Assembly (NCBI GenBank): GCA_023807065.1
Contig: JAJJLU010003632.1
Coordinates: 1-43,804, forward strand
Direction: 5' to 3'
From: Isotricha intestinalis
Lineage: Eukaryota > Ciliophora > Litostomatea > Vestibuliferida > Isotrichidae
DNA: 43,804 nt
Part shown: piece by piece, positions 28,251-37,232 of the stretch
How the letters are laid out: every line of letters begins with the position of its first letter
Position numbering within the stretch: position 1 is the stretch's first letter
Translations under genes and position numbers: made by a program
The notes under the pieces: model-generated
Seen by the model: only the letters and a program-made list of their open reading frames with translations
What the model was told of the DNA's origin: nothing
Databases searched by the model: none

Positions 28251-28871
28251 AATAAATTTATGTTTAGATTATTTAATAAATCACTTTTTAAGAAAAATTA
28301 TTTAAAAACAAGAACATGTATAAAATTTATATTTTTTAGATTTAATTTGATAAAATATAAATTTTAAAATTTAAATTTTAAAAAAAAAGATTGAACAAAT
28401 AAAAAAAATAAAAAGAATTGAAATCAAATGAAAATTTGAAAAAAAATTAAATAAATAATAAAAGGAATATAAAATAACGAAAAACAAAAAATAAAAAAAA
28501 AAATAAAGAATATAAAAAAAGTGCAATATTTATGGGAATAGGAAGAGCGAAATGATCAATTTAGTTTTGGGTATTTATTATTAAGGAGTATGAATCATTG
28601 CAGAAAATGTAATATCATTATTCGAACCTAATATCACATTCTTAAATGTGAGAATTCATAATAAAATATCAAAGAATATCACTAATATCTTTTATCCATT
28701 ATTTACAAATGTAGAATTACCTATATTATAAAATATTACATTCTCAATCTCCCTAAATATCTCACTTCCTATTTCCCTAAATATATTTTTTTTTATTTTT
28801 TTTATTTCATTATTTCCTTTTCAAATTAATAACTTTTATTTTTTAATTTATCTTAAATAATTTTATTTCAA
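28251..28871. other. 621-bp intergenic with a less AT-rich island and a hairpin
   Basis: This is a convergent gap (Tctex to the left, minus-strand gene to the right), much longer than other convergent gaps here. Bases about 28520-28790 are visibly richer in G and C than typical spacers. A perfect 7-bp hairpin (TCACATT, loop CTTA, AATGTGA) lies at 28634-28651. The phrase CCCTAAATAT occurs twice between 28750 and 28790, and AATATCA recurs. On the minus strand there is a GGTTCGAATAA string like a Pol III B box and a T-run (about 28515-28521). I find no tRNA fold and no open frame. Confidence 0.4.
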
Positions 28872-29699
28872 TTATAAAATACTATTATTAAGTTTTTTAT
28901 AATCTATATAATTTTCAATTTCATTCATTTTTTTTATTATATTTTGTCTTTTTTCTTCTCTTGTCATAAATAAAGGATTTCCTCTATTATCAAATCTAAT
29001 TTCTTTAATTTTAAAATTTAAATTATTATATATAACTCTTGAACTTCTTGAAATATCATTTATTTTTTCAAAAATTTTAGGGACTTTTTTTTGCCTAATG
29101 TTCATTATTATATTTGAAGCATGTAAATTACTTTTAATTGTCGCATAATCTTTTGATAAATTTTTCATTCTTAAAAATTTATATATTTTACTTAAATTTT
29201 CTTCTTTTGAAATATTAATATTTGGAATTTTCAAATCCATACTTTGATTAAATTTCCTTTTACTTCTTTTTGAATGAGATTTTGAAATTGATTTTGATAA
29301 ATAAAAATGCGAATTTCTATTTCTTTCTTTTATATTCCTTTCTCTTTTTTCACTTAAATTCTGTAAAGAAGATTCTTTAAAATAATATTTTTTATTATAA
29401 TAATCATTGAATTCTTCTTTTTTTTTAGTAATATAATTTAATATCATACTATTACTTGCTGATTTTAATAATCTTTTTTTATTTTTTTTTATTTCTAATT
29501 TTCTAATTATTGTTTCATCCGAATTCTTTTTTATTGTTTTCTTTGGTTGTAATTTTCTTAATTCTTTTATATTAGGATAAAATCTATCTACTTCATCTAA
29601 AATTATTTTTTTATTTGTATTAGATTTATCATTTATAAAGTTATTAAATTTTATTTTTTCTCCTTTATAAAATTTAAAAACATTTCTTTCATCATTCAT
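28872..29699 (-). CDS. hypothetical basic protein, 275 aa
   Basis: I do not recognise this protein. It is strongly basic with a Ser/Arg/Lys-rich middle (S-K-S-H-S-K-R-S-K-R-K-F-N) and a C-terminal block I-R-F-D-N-R-G-N-P-L-F-M-T-R-E-E-K-R-Q that looks structured. No membrane segments are visible. It is probably a cytoskeletal or nucleic-acid-associated protein, but nothing in the sequence decides this. It lies on the same strand as the larger basic repeat protein at 29971. Confidence 0.6.
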   Translation of the reverse strand: MNDERNVFKFYKGEKIKFNNFINDKSNTNKKIILDEVDRFYPNIKELRKLQPKKTIKKNSDETIIRKLEIKKNKKRLLKSASNSMILNYITKKKEEFNDYYNKKYYFKESSLQNLSEKRERNIKERNRNSHFYLSKSISKSHSKRSKRKFNQSMDLKIPNINISKEENLSKIYKFLRMKNLSKDYATIKSNLHASNIIMNIRQKKVPKIFEKINDISRSSRVIYNNLNFKIKEIRFDNRGNPLFMTREEKRQNIIKKMNEIENYIDYKKLNNSIL

Positions 29700-29970
29700 T
29701 AAAAGTTTAATTTATTTCATTTAAAAAATATTTAAAAAAAAATAACATTATTTTTAATAACAAATGTTGGTCTTTTTTCGTTTAAATTATTCAAGTTCTA
29801 AAAGAATATGTATTAAACGGTTGAGAAACAAGTGTTATATGTTATTATATTTCTTGTTTAAAATGTGAGTTTTTTTTAAATAATTAATTTAAGATTATTA
29901 TTTTTCTAAAATTTATTTACATGAAATCAGTTTAATAAAATAAAAAATCTACAAATTAATTTTTTAAAAA
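29700..29970 (+). other. possible structured RNA: two consecutive hairpins
   Basis: Hairpin 1: CGTTTAA (29779-29785) pairs with TTAAACG (29813-29819), with an inner TATTC (29788-29792)/GAATA (29804-29808) stem. Hairpin 2: AAACAAG (29826-29832) pairs with CTTGTTT (29853-29859). A run of eight T follows at about 29870-29877, resembling a Pol III terminator on the plus strand. Two tandem hairpins recall an H/ACA-type layout, but I see no clear H or ACA box. It may be chance in AT-rich DNA. Confidence 0.3.
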
Positions 29971-31518
29971 TTAAATTAAATTATCATAGTAATTTAAATT
30001 AACAATTGATTTTGAATTTGCAGTAGAACAATTTGTTGTTGGTCTTTCTTTTTCTTCGTTTGAAAAACCATTTGAAAAGTGTTTTATTGAAGAAGTTGAA
30101 ATTACATTTCTTCCTTTATTTCTTTTTTTATTTTTTTCAAAAGGATTTTCAAAATTAAAATGTTTTGAATAATTTTTCAAGTCTTTTATATTATTTCTGT
30201 TCTCATTAAATATATTTACTGATATAGGATAATTATATATATTTAATTTATTATTATCATTTATATAATATTTTTTATATTCATTATTATTATCTATTAT
30301 ATTTGAATTTGATTTTAGATGTTTTTTCTTTTTTCTTATATTCTCTTTATTCTCTTTAATATCTTTATTCTCTTTATTCTCTTTATTTTCTTTTTTATTC
30401 TCATTAATATTATAATGAATGTTATTTTCTATTTCATTATTTATTTTCTTTGAATATTCTTCAAATAATTGTTTTTTATTAAGTAAATGACTATTTATTC
30501 TTTTTTTATTTTCAAGAATTGAATTTGTATTTTTTGATATTTTAGGTTTAAAAGAATAATATTTTTCATTTTTAATTTTTATTTTATCTAAATTTTCTTT
30601 ATATTTACTTCGATAATTATATAATCTTTCTCCAACATTATATTTCAAATTATTAATATTATTTTGAATTATAGAATTATCATTATTAATTTTTGGATTA
30701 AAAGTACATTCAATATCTTCTTTAACATTATTTAATTTAATTTCTTTTTGTTTTTGATAATCTAAATTTCTTTGATAAAATTTTTTTCTTATGAAAGAAT
30801 TAATATTATCATTTAATTTAGGTCTAAAAGTAACTCCTTGTTCATTTAATATATCTTTACTTAATCTATTTATTTTTTCATTTTTTATACTTAAAAATTT
30901 TTGAGAATTTAAAGGTAATTTAAAATTTTTTAAATACTTTTTTTTTATTTTTGGATGTGGAGAAGAAGCAAAAATTTCATTTTTAATTTTATTTAAATTT
31001 TCCTTTTTTTTTCTTTGATAATCATATAATCTATTAATAAAACTATTTGAATGAATTTTTTCATTATATTTATTTAATTCAATTTTACTATAAGATTTAC
31101 TTTGTTTTCTTAAATATTTTTCATTATAAAAATTAGGAAATGTATCTGGAAAAAAAGTATAAATTAAATTAAACTTTTCTTCTTTTTCTTGACTTAATTT
31201 TCTTAATTTTTCTTTTCTGTAAAAATTATCATTATATAAATTATTAAAAACTGCATCTTGTTCTTTTTTTGAAATTATAGGATAATCTAAATTTAAATTT
31301 TTTTCTGTGTTTGATGAATAAATTAATGATTTTGGTCTTTTATTGTTTTTACTCATTTTTTGGTTAATTATCTTATTATTTGTATTATAATATTTCATTT
31401 TTTCTTCTAATTTTTTATTCCTTTTAGAAGGGTAATTTTCATAAGAAAAAAAATAGTTTTTTATTTTTTTTTTCGGTGTAATTTGAAAATTTTTTTGTTC
31501 ACAAATTTGAGATGTCAT
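29971..31518 (-). CDS. basic repeat protein with F-x-P-K-I/L motifs
   Basis: A 515-residue Lys/Asn-rich protein. It carries repeats of the kind V-T-F-R-P-K-L-N-D, C-T-F-N-P-K-I-N-N and Y-S-F-K-P-K-I-S-K, spaced by about 45-50 residues and each followed by a helical segment with R-L-Y-N-Y-R or R-L-Y-D-Y-Q. The same motif is in the gene at 13339-14640, so the two are paralogues of one repeat family. The C-terminal 120 residues are disordered, with K-E-N-K-E-N-K runs. No membrane segments or enzyme motifs are seen. I infer a cytoskeletal or ciliary scaffold. It is head-to-head with mevalonate kinase (100 bp). Confidence 0.7.
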   Translation of the reverse strand: MTSQICEQKNFQITPKKKIKNYFFSYENYPSKRNKKLEEKMKYYNTNNKIINQKMSKNNKRPKSLIYSSNTEKNLNLDYPIISKKEQDAVFNNLYNDNFYRKEKLRKLSQEKEEKFNLIYTFFPDTFPNFYNEKYLRKQSKSYSKIELNKYNEKIHSNSFINRLYDYQRKKKENLNKIKNEIFASSPHPKIKKKYLKNFKLPLNSQKFLSIKNEKINRLSKDILNEQGVTFRPKLNDNINSFIRKKFYQRNLDYQKQKEIKLNNVKEDIECTFNPKINNDNSIIQNNINNLKYNVGERLYNYRSKYKENLDKIKIKNEKYYSFKPKISKNTNSILENKKRINSHLLNKKQLFEEYSKKINNEIENNIHYNINENKKENKENKENKDIKENKENIRKKKKHLKSNSNIIDNNNEYKKYYINDNNKLNIYNYPISVNIFNENRNNIKDLKNYSKHFNFENPFEKNKKRNKGRNVISTSSIKHFSNGFSNEEKERPTTNCSTANSKSIVNLNYYDNLI

Positions 31519-31618
31519 GTTTTATTTATTATTAATTAATTATTTTATATGAATTAAAAAAAAATATAAATGTAATTTCTTTATTTAAATTCATTAATTA
31601 ATATATTAATTAAAAAAA

Positions 31619-32716
31619 ATGAATTCTTATGAAAAGCTAACAATTAATTTTGAAAGTTATTCTCCTGGAAAAATTATTATAAGTGGAGAACACTCAGTTG
31701 TTTATGGTAAATTAGCCTTATGTCTTTCATTGAATAAATATACAAAAATGAAAGTTGAAAAAATAAAAAATGAAAAAAACATATTTTCATATGTTACTTT
31801 AGAAGAAACAAAAGAAGATTTTATAATAGAAAAAGAAACTATAATATTAAATATATCAAATAACAATTATATAATTAAAGATAAAAAAACTCATTTTGAA
31901 AATATAATAATAACTTTATTTAATAATATTTCAGAAAAGGAAAAAATAAAAGAATTTATTTTAAATATAACTTTAAAAATAAATATTTCTTCGGAGTTTC
32001 CAATTGGATTTGGATTAGGTTCTTCTGCATCATATAATTCTTCAATAACAAATGGATTTATATATTTATTAGAAAAATATTTTAATATTGAAAAAATAAG
32101 TTTAAATAACATTATTAGTCTTTCAAATAATTTCGAAAAATTTTTCCATAATAATACTCCAAGTGGTATTGATGTTACTACATGTATTAATGGTGGATTA
32201 ATTAAATTTTATAAAATTGATAATTTTGAAAAAATTAATATTTCTGAAAATGAAGATTATTTAATTAATAAATTAGATATTTTTCTTATTTCAAGTAATA
32301 TCATTAGAGAAGGGGGAAAATTAATTAAAAAAGTTTCGGAGTTTAAAAACCAAAATCTTGAAAAATTTAATGTTTTAATTAATGAAATTTCTGATATTAC
32401 TAATCATTTAAGTACAATCTTATTAGAAAAAGGAAATAATGATTTTCAATTGTTTTTCCAATTGATTCAAAAAAATCAAGAAAAATTAAAAGAATTACAG
32501 GTATCAAATAATGAAATTGATGATATTATAAATTTATTATTGAAAAATCATTTTTATGGAAAAATTACTGGAGCTGGAGGAGGAGGATTTATTCTTTGTT
32601 TTATTGAAAAAAATAGAAGAGAAGAATTAGAGAAATTATTAAATGATAATAAATTAAAATTTTTAAAAGTTAAATTAAGTAATCAAGGAATTTATATAAA
32701 TGATTTAACTAATTAA
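31619..32716 (+). CDS. MVK: mevalonate kinase
   Basis: A 365-residue GHMP-family kinase. The N-terminal motif S-P-G-K-I-I-I-S-G-E-H-S-V-V-Y-G (15-30) is specific to mevalonate kinases. The ATP-binding loop P-I-G-F-G-L-G-S-S-A-S is at 128-138, the catalytic Asp is in P-S-G-I-D (181-185), and the third motif K-I-T-G-A-G-G-G-G-F-I-L is at 315-326. Length and motif order match the family, so it looks complete and active. It phosphorylates mevalonate using ATP, a step of the cytosolic mevalonate route to isoprenoids (prenyl groups for Rab tails, dolichol). No signal peptide is present. Confidence 0.95.
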   Translation: MNSYEKLTINFESYSPGKIIISGEHSVVYGKLALCLSLNKYTKMKVEKIKNEKNIFSYVTLEETKEDFIIEKETIILNISNNNYIIKDKKTHFENIIITLFNNISEKEKIKEFILNITLKINISSEFPIGFGLGSSASYNSSITNGFIYLLEKYFNIEKISLNNIISLSNNFEKFFHNNTPSGIDVTTCINGGLIKFYKIDNFEKINISENEDYLINKLDIFLISSNIIREGGKLIKKVSEFKNQNLEKFNVLINEISDITNHLSTILLEKGNNDFQLFFQLIQKNQEKLKELQVSNNEIDDIINLLLKNHFYGKITGAGGGGFILCFIEKNRREELEKLLNDNKLKFLKVKLSNQGIYINDLTN

Positions 32717-33276
32717 TCTTTATACAAATGGAATTATAGAGAATAAGACATTATTAATAAATAAATAAAAAAATTTATATTTTATTAATTTAAAATAAAG
32801 TATAAAGGGTATTTTATCTTGTAATAATTATCTCTAGAATTTCAAAAAAATGAAATAATATAATTAATGGAAAAAACAAAGAAATACAGAAATATATACA
32901 ATATTCATATTAATTTCAATGATACATAATTGCATTTTGAAATTTATTAATCTTAAAAAAGAATATACTGAATATATATATATTATATTGAAATGAGTTT
33001 TATAATTTTAAATAATATTGTTTTAATTAATAAATCATTTTGTTTATCGTTTAGAAAAAATAGTTATTATGATATTAATGAAGATAGATAAAATATATTT
33101 AAATTATTATTCAAAAAATAAGAAAGAAAAAATAAAAATTTTTATCTAAAATTTTTTTTGTTTAAAAATATATATATATCTTTTAAAAGTTTTAATACAA
33201 AAATAATAAATAATAAATAATAAATAAAATTTAAATCAATTAAAATATAGAATAATTTATTATAACAGTTTATTTA
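32717..33276. other. 560-bp AT-rich intergenic, no gene seen
   Basis: Between mevalonate kinase and the next plus-strand gene. The sequence is AT-rich with ATATAT runs and AATAAATAATAAATAATAAA near 33210. A 32-codon open frame at 32993-33091 (M-S-F-I-I-L-N-N) has no support beyond its length. It should contain the promoter of the 33277 gene. Confidence 0.65.
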
Positions 33277-34941
33277 ATGAGTGAAGAAGATGATAGTTAT
33301 GGTTTTGAAGATGAAGAAAAATCAAAAATATTAAAATATTATAATGAAAATAAAGAGAATATAATTAAAGAAGTAGATGATGAAAATAAAACAACTATAA
33401 TAAAAGAAGCAAAAATATTTGAAGAAGAAGAAGATGAAAAAGAAGAAATTAATACTTCATTAGAAATGAAAGAAGAAAAAGATAAAATAATAAATGAAGA
33501 AATATCAATAAATTCAGAGAAAAATAATATAAATTATGAATCAGAAATAATTTCAACAGGTAAAAAGCAATCAGAAATATTTTCAAACAATGAGAATAAA
33601 AGTTTATTAAGTCCTTCAAAAATAGATATTAATCCTAATAAAACCGAATCAGATTTTAAAGAAGAAGTAAATAATTCAAAAAATAATGATATAAATGATA
33701 AATATCATAATTTATTTCTTCCTCAATCAGTAATATCAACAAAAATAAATAGAAATAAAAGATATAGTTTAAATAAAACTGTAAATTTATCAGAACAAAA
33801 TTTAAACAGTGATTTTAATACTCCACTTAAATTAAATAAAAATACTCATTTTTTTTCAAGAAGTTCATCAAAAGAAAAAATAAACACAAAAAAAATAAAT
33901 TCTAACTTACCAAGGATTTCATCAGCTAAAAATTTAAAAAAATCAAATTCAAAATTATTTTTAATGAAATCAGAAAATGAAAATGATAGTAATAAAGAAC
34001 ATGGTTATATAAATAAAAGGAAAAAAATAACTGGAATTCCATATAATACAAAAACAAAATTATATTTATCAAATAATAAATCATCAAATAAATTATTAGA
34101 AATAGTAAAGAATAAAAAAAAAGAAGAAGAAATAGATAATGAATTATTAAATATGGAAAAAGAAAATTTAAATTTAATAAGAGAATTAGAAAAGTTAAAT
34201 ATTCAATTAAATACTTTAATAAATAAACAAACTCCAATTGCAATTTTAAATTATAATAAAACTCATCCTAAAAATAAATCTGTTCAACCTTCAACTCCTG
34301 AAATTTTAAAACAAAGTGAAATTATTATGCAAAAAAAATATTTAACTAATTTAATCACTGAATATAATAAATTATATTCTAAATTTAATATTGAAAATGA
34401 TTCTAATGTTAAAGAAGAACTTATTAATGAAATAGAAAAAAAAAAAATAGAATATAAAAAATGTATAAATGAAAATAAAAAATTAAAAGATAAAATATAT
34501 GTTAATGAAAATTATTTAAAAAAATGTCATATTCAACAAAAAAATATTATTACAAATTATGAAGACTATGAATCTAAGATTAAATTATATAAAAAAAAAA
34601 TATCAAAAATTAGAAATGATATTGAAAGAAAGGAAAATTTATATAAAAATGAAAGTAAAATAATATTAGATTTAAATAAAAAATATTTGAAATTTAAAGA
34701 AATATTAGATAATTATGAAGAAAGTCCATTTTCATTAAATAAAAAAAATAAAGTTAAAAAGAACAATAAAAAAGATGAAGAAGAATTTAATAAATTAATA
34801 AAAAAAAAGAATAGTTTAATTCATTTAAGAAACACAAAAAAAAATAATTATAATCAAGAAATTAAAAAGCAAGTTAAATATATCGAACAATTAAAAAATA
34901 CCATAAATGAAGTTAATCAAATTTTAACTTCTATGGAGTAA
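33277..34941 (+). CDS. acidic/coiled-coil protein, 554 aa
   Basis: Unknown function. The N-terminal 90 residues are acidic (M-S-E-E-D-D-S-Y-G-F-E-D-E-E). Residues about 90-270 are Ser/Asn/Lys-rich and probably disordered. Residues about 270-554 are nearly continuous coiled coil: N-L-N-L-I-R-E-L-E-K-L-N-I-Q-L-N, later K-I-S-K-I-R-N-D-I-E-R and the C-terminal Y-I-E-Q-L-K-N-T-I-N-E-V. This acidic head plus coiled-coil rod layout is common in ciliary and basal-body proteins; that is inference only. Confidence 0.7.
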   Translation: MSEEDDSYGFEDEEKSKILKYYNENKENIIKEVDDENKTTIIKEAKIFEEEEDEKEEINTSLEMKEEKDKIINEEISINSEKNNINYESEIISTGKKQSEIFSNNENKSLLSPSKIDINPNKTESDFKEEVNNSKNNDINDKYHNLFLPQSVISTKINRNKRYSLNKTVNLSEQNLNSDFNTPLKLNKNTHFFSRSSSKEKINTKKINSNLPRISSAKNLKKSNSKLFLMKSENENDSNKEHGYINKRKKITGIPYNTKTKLYLSNNKSSNKLLEIVKNKKKEEEIDNELLNMEKENLNLIRELEKLNIQLNTLINKQTPIAILNYNKTHPKNKSVQPSTPEILKQSEIIMQKKYLTNLITEYNKLYSKFNIENDSNVKEELINEIEKKKIEYKKCINENKKLKDKIYVNENYLKKCHIQQKNIITNYEDYESKIKLYKKKISKIRNDIERKENLYKNESKIILDLNKKYLKFKEILDNYEESPFSLNKKNKVKKNNKKDEEEFNKLIKKKNSLIHLRNTKKNNYNQEIKKQVKYIEQLKNTINEVNQILTSME

Positions 34942-35249
34942 TTATGTTAGTTTAAAAAAATTAACATACAAATGAGATTAAATAACAAAATATAAATAAA
35001 ATTATGAATTGTAGTTAATAATAATTTAAAATATTATTATACTATATATCATTAATATTTATTTTAAAAGTAAAAAAAGAGTTATTACATTTAAAAATTC
35101 CAATTTTATTTAACAAAATAAAAATAAATATTAATTATTTAAGATAATGAAACTATAAGATAAATAAATATTATTTTTTTAATTTTTTCAAGTAACTAAT
35201 AATTAATGTAAATCCTATTTAAATATATTTTGAAAATTTAATAAATTTA
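34942..35249. other. 308-bp AT-rich intergenic, no gene seen
   Basis: Spacer between two plus-strand coiled-coil genes. It is A/T runs with no open frame, tRNA or inverted repeat that stands out. It holds the 3' UTR of one and the promoter of the other. Confidence 0.7.
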
Positions 35250-36437
35250 ATGGAAGATAATATAGAAGATTTAAAAAATAAAATATTAAATTTAGAAAAT
35301 AAATTAAATTCCCTTAAATCTCAATTACAAATATCAGCAGAAAAAGAAAATCTTCATCAATCTACATTATCAAAAATAAAAAAAATACATAATGAATATG
35401 AAGAATCATATTTATCATCATTGAATGATTATAAAAATAGAGAAAACACTTTAAAAACTCAATATTTAAATTATCAAAATTTATTAGAAAAACAATATTC
35501 AGAAAGTGAAAAAAGATTAAATGATGAAATAACATTATTAAAAAATCAAATAAATCAAAAAGAAGAAATTATATCAATTTTACAAAAACAAAATAATGAA
35601 ATAAATGAAAAAATTTCAAAAAATGAAATTGATAATCATTTTAAAGAAAAAAATTATGAAGAAGAAATTCTTTCCAAAAATAGAGAATTAGATGAAATTC
35701 AAGAAACAACAAAACAATTAGCAAATGAAGCTAAAGAACAAATCCAAAAATTATATGAACAAATATATTCTCAAAAACAAAATATTGAACAAGATAATTT
35801 TAATAATTTTCAAAATGATATTAACATCGATAATTTAAATCTCCAAAATGATAATTATATGACATTTCAACCAGAAGAAATTAATAATATTAATTTAAAT
35901 AATAATAATAATTTTAATTTAAATCCAAGAGCAAGAATTCTTTCTTTAGAAAATGAAAATCAGACTTTAAGAGAAGAAATAATTAAAAAAGAAGAAGAAA
36001 TCAATTTTTGGAAAAATAATTCTCAACCATATTCTCGTAGTACAATTCCAAATATAAATAAACATGATTATTATAATAATATAAGAATACAGCAATTAGA
36101 AAAAATGTTAGAAAATTATGGTGAAACAATATCAAATTTAAGAGAAACATATAATCAAAGTTTAATTAATCATCAAAATGAAATGAATGATATAAGTAAT
36201 AATTATGAAAATAGCATAAATCAAATTCAATTAAATAATTCAAGAAATATTAACTTAAATCCTTCTATAAATAATGTTAATAATAATTTAAATTCTATTC
36301 CTTCAATTACTGAAAAAACTATTAATACTAATTATTATAGTAATATTAATACTTCTGTTCCTAATGAAGAAGCAATGAGAAATCAATATATTAAAGAAAA
36401 ATTAGAAGTTATAAAAAAAAATTCAGGAGATTTTTAA
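35250..36437 (+). CDS. coiled-coil protein, 395 aa
   Basis: Unknown function. Residues 1-190 form a long coiled coil starting at the first Met (I-E-D-L-K-N-K-I-L-N-L-E-N-K-L-N-S-L). The middle (about 190-235) is Asn-rich with N-N-I-N-L-N-N-N. A second coiled-coil stretch (about 235-330) contains L-E-N-E-N-Q-T-L-R-E-E-I-I-K-K and L-E-K-M-L-E-N-Y-G-E-T. The tail is Asn/Ser-rich and ends K-E-K-L-E-V-I-K-K-N-S-G-D-F. It could be a cytoskeletal or centrosomal/basal-body protein. It converges with the UTP11 gene (77 bp). Confidence 0.7.
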   Translation: MEDNIEDLKNKILNLENKLNSLKSQLQISAEKENLHQSTLSKIKKIHNEYEESYLSSLNDYKNRENTLKTQYLNYQNLLEKQYSESEKRLNDEITLLKNQINQKEEIISILQKQNNEINEKISKNEIDNHFKEKNYEEEILSKNRELDEIQETTKQLANEAKEQIQKLYEQIYSQKQNIEQDNFNNFQNDINIDNLNLQNDNYMTFQPEEINNINLNNNNNFNLNPRARILSLENENQTLREEIIKKEEEINFWKNNSQPYSRSTIPNINKHDYYNNIRIQQLEKMLENYGETISNLRETYNQSLINHQNEMNDISNNYENSINQIQLNNSRNINLNPSINNVNNNLNSIPSITEKTINTNYYSNINTSVPNEEAMRNQYIKEKLEVIKKNSGDF

Positions 36438-36514
36438 ATATTAATATCTTTATTTAAAGAACAATTTTTTTTAGATAAATTTGAAAATTTGGTTTTTATT
36501 AAAATATTCTTTAT

Positions 36515-37162
36515 TTATTTTTTCCTTTCTATAAAATATTTATAAAAACCTTCTTTATCTTTTTTTCTCTTAGCAGGTTTAATTAATTCTTTTTGTTCTT
36601 GAAGACCTTGTGAAATTGCTTCTAATTGTTTTACATTTTTAACTTTTTGTTTATATTTATTTAATTTATCATTATCAATTTTAATTTCTTCTTCTTCTCT
36701 TTCTCTTTTTTTATTTAACATTTCATCTTTTAAAACATCATCTTCATTATCATAATATAAAATATTTTTATGCTTTTTTCCTTTAAATAAATTACTTTTT
36801 AATTGTAAATCAATTTTTAATTTTTCTTTTTCATTTTCAATTTGACTTTTTTTAAAATTAACTAAATTAATAAATTGAGTATTTGAAATTATTTTATCTT
36901 GTAAATTTTTTTCATCTGAAAATTCAATATGTTCACCATCAATTATTTTTGCTTTTAACATTCTATGATAAAATTCATCTGGATTTCTTGTTCTTGCTGC
37001 TTCTTTTAATTTCTTATATTTTTCTTCTTTTCTATGATAATCTTCAGCTCTTATTTTATAATCTTTTTTCTTTTCTAAAAATCCTTTTTTTTTCCTTTTT
37101 TCAAATTGACTTCTTTCTCTATATTTTCTCTTTGGAATATATTTCTTTATATTCTTTAACAT
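36515..37162 (-). CDS. UTP11: U3 snoRNP-associated protein Utp11
   Basis: A 215-residue basic protein. The N-terminus matches Utp11: R-K-Y-R-E-R-S-Q-F-E-K-R-K-K-K-G-F-L-E-K (13-32), K-D-Y-K-I-R-A-E-D-Y-H-R-K, N-P-D-E-F-Y-H-R-M-L-K-A-K-I-I-D-G-E-H, all in the usual order. The rest is charged helix, ending in K-R-K-K-D-K-E-G-F-Y-K-Y. Utp11 is part of the small-subunit processome that matures 18S rRNA in the nucleolus. Length is slightly below that of the human protein. The start is the Met before the first basic block. Confidence 0.92.
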   Translation of the reverse strand: MLKNIKKYIPKRKYRERSQFEKRKKKGFLEKKKDYKIRAEDYHRKEEKYKKLKEAARTRNPDEFYHRMLKAKIIDGEHIEFSDEKNLQDKIISNTQFINLVNFKKSQIENEKEKLKIDLQLKSNLFKGKKHKNILYYDNEDDVLKDEMLNKKREREEEEIKIDNDKLNKYKQKVKNVKQLEAISQGLQEQKELIKPAKRKKDKEGFYKYFIERKK

Positions 37163-37232
37163 TTATAATGTTAAATGATAATTTTTAAAATTTTTTATTT
37201 TTTAAATAATAAATTTTTTATTAAATTAATTC

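Noticed and set aside
28615..28635. TTCGAACC string suggesting a tRNA T-loop
   Set aside because: The base before TTC is A rather than the required G, and no acceptor, D or anticodon arms can be fitted around it.
32993..33091. 32-residue open frame in an intergenic region
   Set aside because: Frames this short are expected by chance, and it has no motif or close neighbour that supports it.
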